In this document: positions 60,097 to 64,000 of the stretch, piece after piece
Layout: each line of letters begins with the position of its first letter
Position numbering within the stretch: the stretch's first letter is position 1
NCBI GenBank assembly: GCA_023055355.1
Contig: JALJCS010000004.1
Span: 14,600,001-14,664,000 of the forward strand
DNA: 64,000 bases
DNA from: Agelaius tricolor
Lineage: Eukaryota; Chordata; Aves; Passeriformes; Icteridae
Reading direction: 5' to 3'
The notes under the pieces: model-generated
Told to the model about the DNA's origin: nothing
The model's database searches: none
What the model saw: the letters and a program-made list of their open reading frames with translations, nothing else
Position numbers and translations under genes: made by a program

Positions 60097-61984
60097 TAAT
60101 TAAAGAATAATATCATAATTCAAATTTGTATTGCTTACAGTTTACTAATTGTGTCTTTCCGCCTTGTTCTTTTTTTAATTAAGGTGTTACCTACATTTTA
60201 TTACAAATCCCTTTACTCTAGCAGTTCTTTATTCTCTATTTTTGTGTATTATAATTCCCGGGACACCAAGATGTTGCATGCTATTTTTTCTCAACCATTT
60301 TCCCTTTTCAACCTTCCTTCTGTCTGTAGTCCACCAACTTAGGCTGATGGATTTTTGCATTTGGAGAGAAAATTAAAATGCATTGGGAATTTAAAAAGAG
60401 CAGGGAGGGAGAGAGCAGTTTCTGTGACAGTCTTCTTTCCTGACCTCAGGAGTACTCCTGCTTCCCTTCACATTGTCATACCTAAAAAAAGCCCATTTGA
60501 ACCAGATCATCCCTTATGATGAACATTTTTAGATGATCTTATTCAGTGGAATTCTGACTGACAGGAGCCTCAGTTCATGAGTTTCTGTACATACAATTTT
60601 TGCACTGCAAATTCTTGTGATGTGATGGTGAAGCAAGCAGTTCTTCACTGCATGCCATTGTTACCATGTTTCATAAGCAAAAAGAACTCCAAATATCAAT
60701 AGCAGATGGTTGTAAATAGATAAACCAAAGTTTTGGGGAAATCACAATAATTTCAACATTGTTGGGTGAGAAACATGATGCTCATTTAATATGAATCAAA
60801 AGCAATGCCAATAAGCCACCCTGCCACAGGAAATAACATTCATATTTTATTTGATCATGCCTAGTGACTCTCAAGATCACTCCAACAAATGTTAAGGTTT
60901 ACAAATGGCCAAAGGGAACATTCCCTTCTGATATAAAGCGACTTGCCCTGAAAGTGTACTTTTAACAGCTAATTTCATGGAATAGTCAATGGAGCAGAAA
61001 GGATCCACACCTCAGAATTAATGTATTGGGTGCTTACATTGCAAGGTTCCAAGAATCACCTTCATGCATCATGATCCAATGTACACAAAGGCAAAATGTC
61101 CAATGGTTACTAGACTACTGAGTGGAACTGCTCAGGACAGAGCTATCCATCATGGATGGACCTTTTTAAAATTTTGCTTACAGTCTCAGGTGAAATTAAC
61201 AGCATAGCAAAGGTCTTCAATACTTTAAGGGCACTGCTACTTCTGTAGAATGAGGCCTCATTAGAGATCATGCAACAATTTGGTTTTATTTGATGATCAG
61301 AAAATCACTCAATAAAGATGCTTCTTTACCTTTTTGGGAGAAGAAGGCATTTATTTCTGTTTATTTCTTCATTCCTTTGAGCTTAAGCTGTTTACAGAGT
61401 GATGTCTTACTCCAGCTAATACCACATACCTTATAAGGAGAATAAGTTCAAAGGTTTGAGATGAATACCAATTTCAGCACCAGAAAATAAGATGTTTCTT
61501 TCCCTAACAGGATCTTAAAATGTAGGAAGGGTCAATCTGATGTGGCTTAGACATACAAAGATCTGCTAGAACATTTTCATGTGGACAATGAAAAATAATT
61601 ACAAATTTGCTTTTGTACAATAGCACAGGACCATACTCTTTATTTTTAGCAGGGATTCCAAAGAAAATAAAATGTGTTCCATCCCTGCCTTGCAACAGCT
61701 TTTAAAACCACACAGGCCAACTCCATCTAAATTTGATTGCAGGGTCAGTTCTCAAGTCATCTCTTTAGAGCTCTAAAAGATTTGAAAAGATTTGTGAAAA
61801 AGAGAGGGCAAAATAATGCTGCCAAACACCAATCTGTTTTTCTAAAAAAGGCTGGGCAAACATATTATTCAGTGCTGGAGAACTACAGAAATCATTCCAC
61901 AGGCTTTAGGAATGCCTCAAAACCAGGAAAAGGCTCAAGTCTTCTGCATTTTTAGACATTAATAGTGCAGCCAGAAGCACAAAG

Positions 61985-62456
61985 ACCTGCTGGATCGTGT
62001 CAAAAGAAGATCAATTAAGCATCTAGAAAAAGTCTAGAACTCAAGTGTTATGAGAATTGGCTGAGGTAGTGGGGGGTATTTAATCTGGATAAAAGGAGGC
62101 TCAGAGAAGTCTTTATAACTCTCTACAACTGGCTGAAAGAACAGTGTGGCCAGGTGGGTTTGGCCTCTTCTACCACAAAATTATTGAGAGGACAAATAGA
62201 AATAGGCTCAAGGTGCACCACGGGAGATACAGTTTGAATACCAGGAGAGATTTCTTCACTGAAAGAATAGTTGATCACTCTAACAGGTTGCCCAGGGAGG
62301 TGGTGGAGCCACCTGGAGGCATTTGAAAGACATGCAGATATGTCATTGAGGGACATGGTTTAGTGGTGAAATTAGCAGTGTTCGTTTAATGCTTGGATTC
62401 AATGATCTCAAAGGTCTTTCCCAACCTAAACGATTCTTTGATTCTATGCCTCTATG
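61985..62456 (+). mobile_element. CR1 3' region, sense
   Basis: The CR1 blocks follow in order: 'tctagaactcaagtgttatgag', 'ggataaaaggaggctcag', 'ctctacaactggctgaaagaa', 'ttcttcactgaaagaatag', 'aggttgcccagggaggtggtggagcc', 'gggacatggtttagtggt', 'caatgatctcaaaggtctttcccaacctaaa', then ATTCTTTG and ATTCTATG tail units and a last CTCTATG near 62456. 5'-truncated; the reading frame is broken in several places. Confidence 0.95.
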
Positions 62457-63650
62457 AAACTATCTGTTGTTTTTGAAGAAATTTTGAACAGATCCATGAG
62501 TCCTTGTTATATAATTTGTGGACAGTAGCCAGTACAGAGACCTATTGATTTCATAGGGCAACAGGAAAGAAAGAATCCAAAATACACAGCTGAGGAAAGA
62601 CAGCAACTACAGACAAAAGATTAATGAGCTTCAGTGGAGAGAAAAATGAAGAGTTGTCCTCAGTCCTGGCTCTGAACAGGGAAGAAATGCTCTTTTCAGA
62701 CAGAAAAGTAATATTCAGTTGAGTTGATCTGCAGGTCCTTATACTGTCATAGTAAAAATCAGATCATCTCTAGAAAGACTGCAGGTCACTAGTATTGTCT
62801 TCTACTGTCTGTGACCATCATGCTGACCATCAAACTCTATCAATATCTTTCTAGCATTAACAGTATTTAAAGTCAGGATAACTTCCTAATTTCTCATGTG
62901 AGGAAGAACTAAATCTATATATGCATAACCCAATTTATGGTGATATTTATACCTGAAGACAAAGTAATAAAGTCACGTAGCATAGTTCTAAATCCATTAT
63001 AGAGCCCAAGGAACAAAAAACTGTCTCTGTTCTCTACTCAGTGTGTTTTGAGGTAAATTGATGACTCCCACACAGTAATACAAGTCACCAGTGCAGTCAG
63101 CTTATCAGTAATTAGCCTTGCAGAGACATAAAATAAAAAGAAAATTAATTCTTGCATTTTAAAGCTTCTGTTCTCTTAGGGACAAATTGTCTCAGCATAT
63201 AGGGATGTGTGTGACTTACAGAGTAATTTTAGTGCTCAAGGGAGTGGAGACTTTCCTTAGACTTCACTGAAAGGACATGGAAACAGCTGATAGACTGCTC
63301 AGGACAGAAGGACCCCCAGATTTAAATTTCCAGATGGCTTGTGATGATCCCTTTCTTATGTTCTCTAGCAATAACACCTCAGTATTTGATAACTTATTTT
63401 CTGCCTTTCTTTCTGGCTTGCAAGGGAACATCATAAAAAATATTTTTTAGTGCCATTAGCTCCCTTTTCCCACCTTGTAAAAAGAAGATATTTATACCAG
63501 CTTCTTTCTAAAAATTCTTTCACATGTCTCTATTTTGCAAACAGTCTTTCCCCCACCACTTATACAAGCAGATATAGAATCCAGTATTTCAGTTTGAAAA
63601 TCAGATTACATGCCTGTGCAAACAAAGAGGATGCAAATCTAGTGAACTAA
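62457..63650. other. Unique noncoding DNA
   Basis: AT-rich sequence without a recognised repeat or gene. The short stretch after the AT tract (63769-64000) is likewise featureless. Confidence 0.5.
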
Positions 63651-63768
63651 GATATATAATATCTTATATATAATATATATAATATATGTCTTATATATAT
63701 ATATATAAGATATATATAAGATATTATATATATATTATATATTATATATAATATATATAATATAAGAT
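63651..63768. repeat. AT-rich palindromic tract
   Basis: About 118 bp of almost only A and T, made of TATA and TAATATA words, with recurring AAGATAT and ATATCTT pairs. It includes an exact palindrome at 63689-63710 centred on a (TA)n run. Such tracts extrude cruciforms readily and are often misassembled or length-polymorphic. Confidence 0.92.
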
Positions 63769-64000
63769 TATCTCAAAGATGAGGAATATATTTGTGTAAA
63801 GAAAGCTTTCAGAAGCAGTTCTGGCTCCATGAAAATACACATCAAATTTAAAAGGCAGTCAATGTAAATCTTATCTTTTAGCACTGCAAGAAACTTTCTC
63901 TCTGCTAAACCCGAACTGTATCCAAAAGATCATTTCAGAAGTGACTAAACAGGAAAATGCACTAAGTACAAGACTAGGAGTGAGAGATGGTGGGGGTTGA

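Larger units (their letters stand above)
58731..61984. other. Unique noncoding DNA
   Basis: I recognise no gene or transposon. An exact octamer motif ATGCAAAT lies at 58910-58917. The 109-codon plus frame at 58733-59062 has no domain I know. Confidence 0.5.

Noticed and set aside
1..64000. tRNA, rRNA, known microRNA, CRISPR or mitochondrial insert sequence
   Set aside because: I scanned by eye for tRNA B-box motifs, several common conserved microRNA sequences and direct-repeat/spacer arrays, and saw none that held up. I saw nothing recognisable as rRNA or mitochondrial sequence. A covariance-model search would settle this.

Overview
This window looks like a gene-poor stretch of bird nuclear DNA, either intergenic or inside a large intron. 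Three things point to a bird. CR1 LINE fragments occur in both orientations, and several end in the family's short ATTCTRTG-type 3' tail repeats. There is a long, degraded endogenous-retrovirus LTR of a type common in avian genomes. The background is AT-rich and CpG-poor, with vertebrate-style microsatellites. I found no bacterial-style gene organisation, no intact protein-coding gene, no tRNA or rRNA gene and no CRISPR array. The longest open frames lie inside or antisense to CR1, or look like chance frames. A species cannot be assigned from the sequence alone.

Layout. Bases 1-4554 are unique noncoding DNA with one pentamer tandem repeat. Bases 4555-7163 hold a cluster of CR1 pieces: a sense copy with ORF2 C-terminal remnants, a sense fragment lacking its 3' end, two abutting antisense 3' ends, and a further sense 3' end. 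Bases 7164-16805 are mostly unique, with a worn antisense CR1 (10918), homopurine and homopyrimidine tracts, a 15-bp tandem repeat (14041) and a CR1 3' end (14940-15192). Bases 16806-19160 hold a sense CR1 and then an unusual 1.4-kb antisense piece of CR1 ORF2, from the endonuclease into the reverse transcriptase. Bases 24490-25660 hold the LTR on the minus strand. Bases 32590-33190 hold the best-preserved CR1 tail.

From 33191 to 58349 the sequence is largely unique. It contains a (TG)11 microsatellite, several perfect short inverted repeats, a near-perfect 23-bp-arm palindrome fused to an ATT-rich tract (52421-52574), a MIR-like ancient SINE (54645) and a weak relic resembling fatty-acid-binding-protein exon 2 (55782). 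Around 58350-58730 is the only CpG island. It has a full match to the CTCF core consensus on the minus strand and a possible minus-strand exon bounded by good splice signals. The window ends with a CR1 tail (61985-62456) and an AT-palindromic tract (63651-63768).

The CpG island is the best candidate for real function. The rest is mainly a record of transposon decay and small tandem or inverted duplications. Repeat identities rest on remembered family features, not on a database search.
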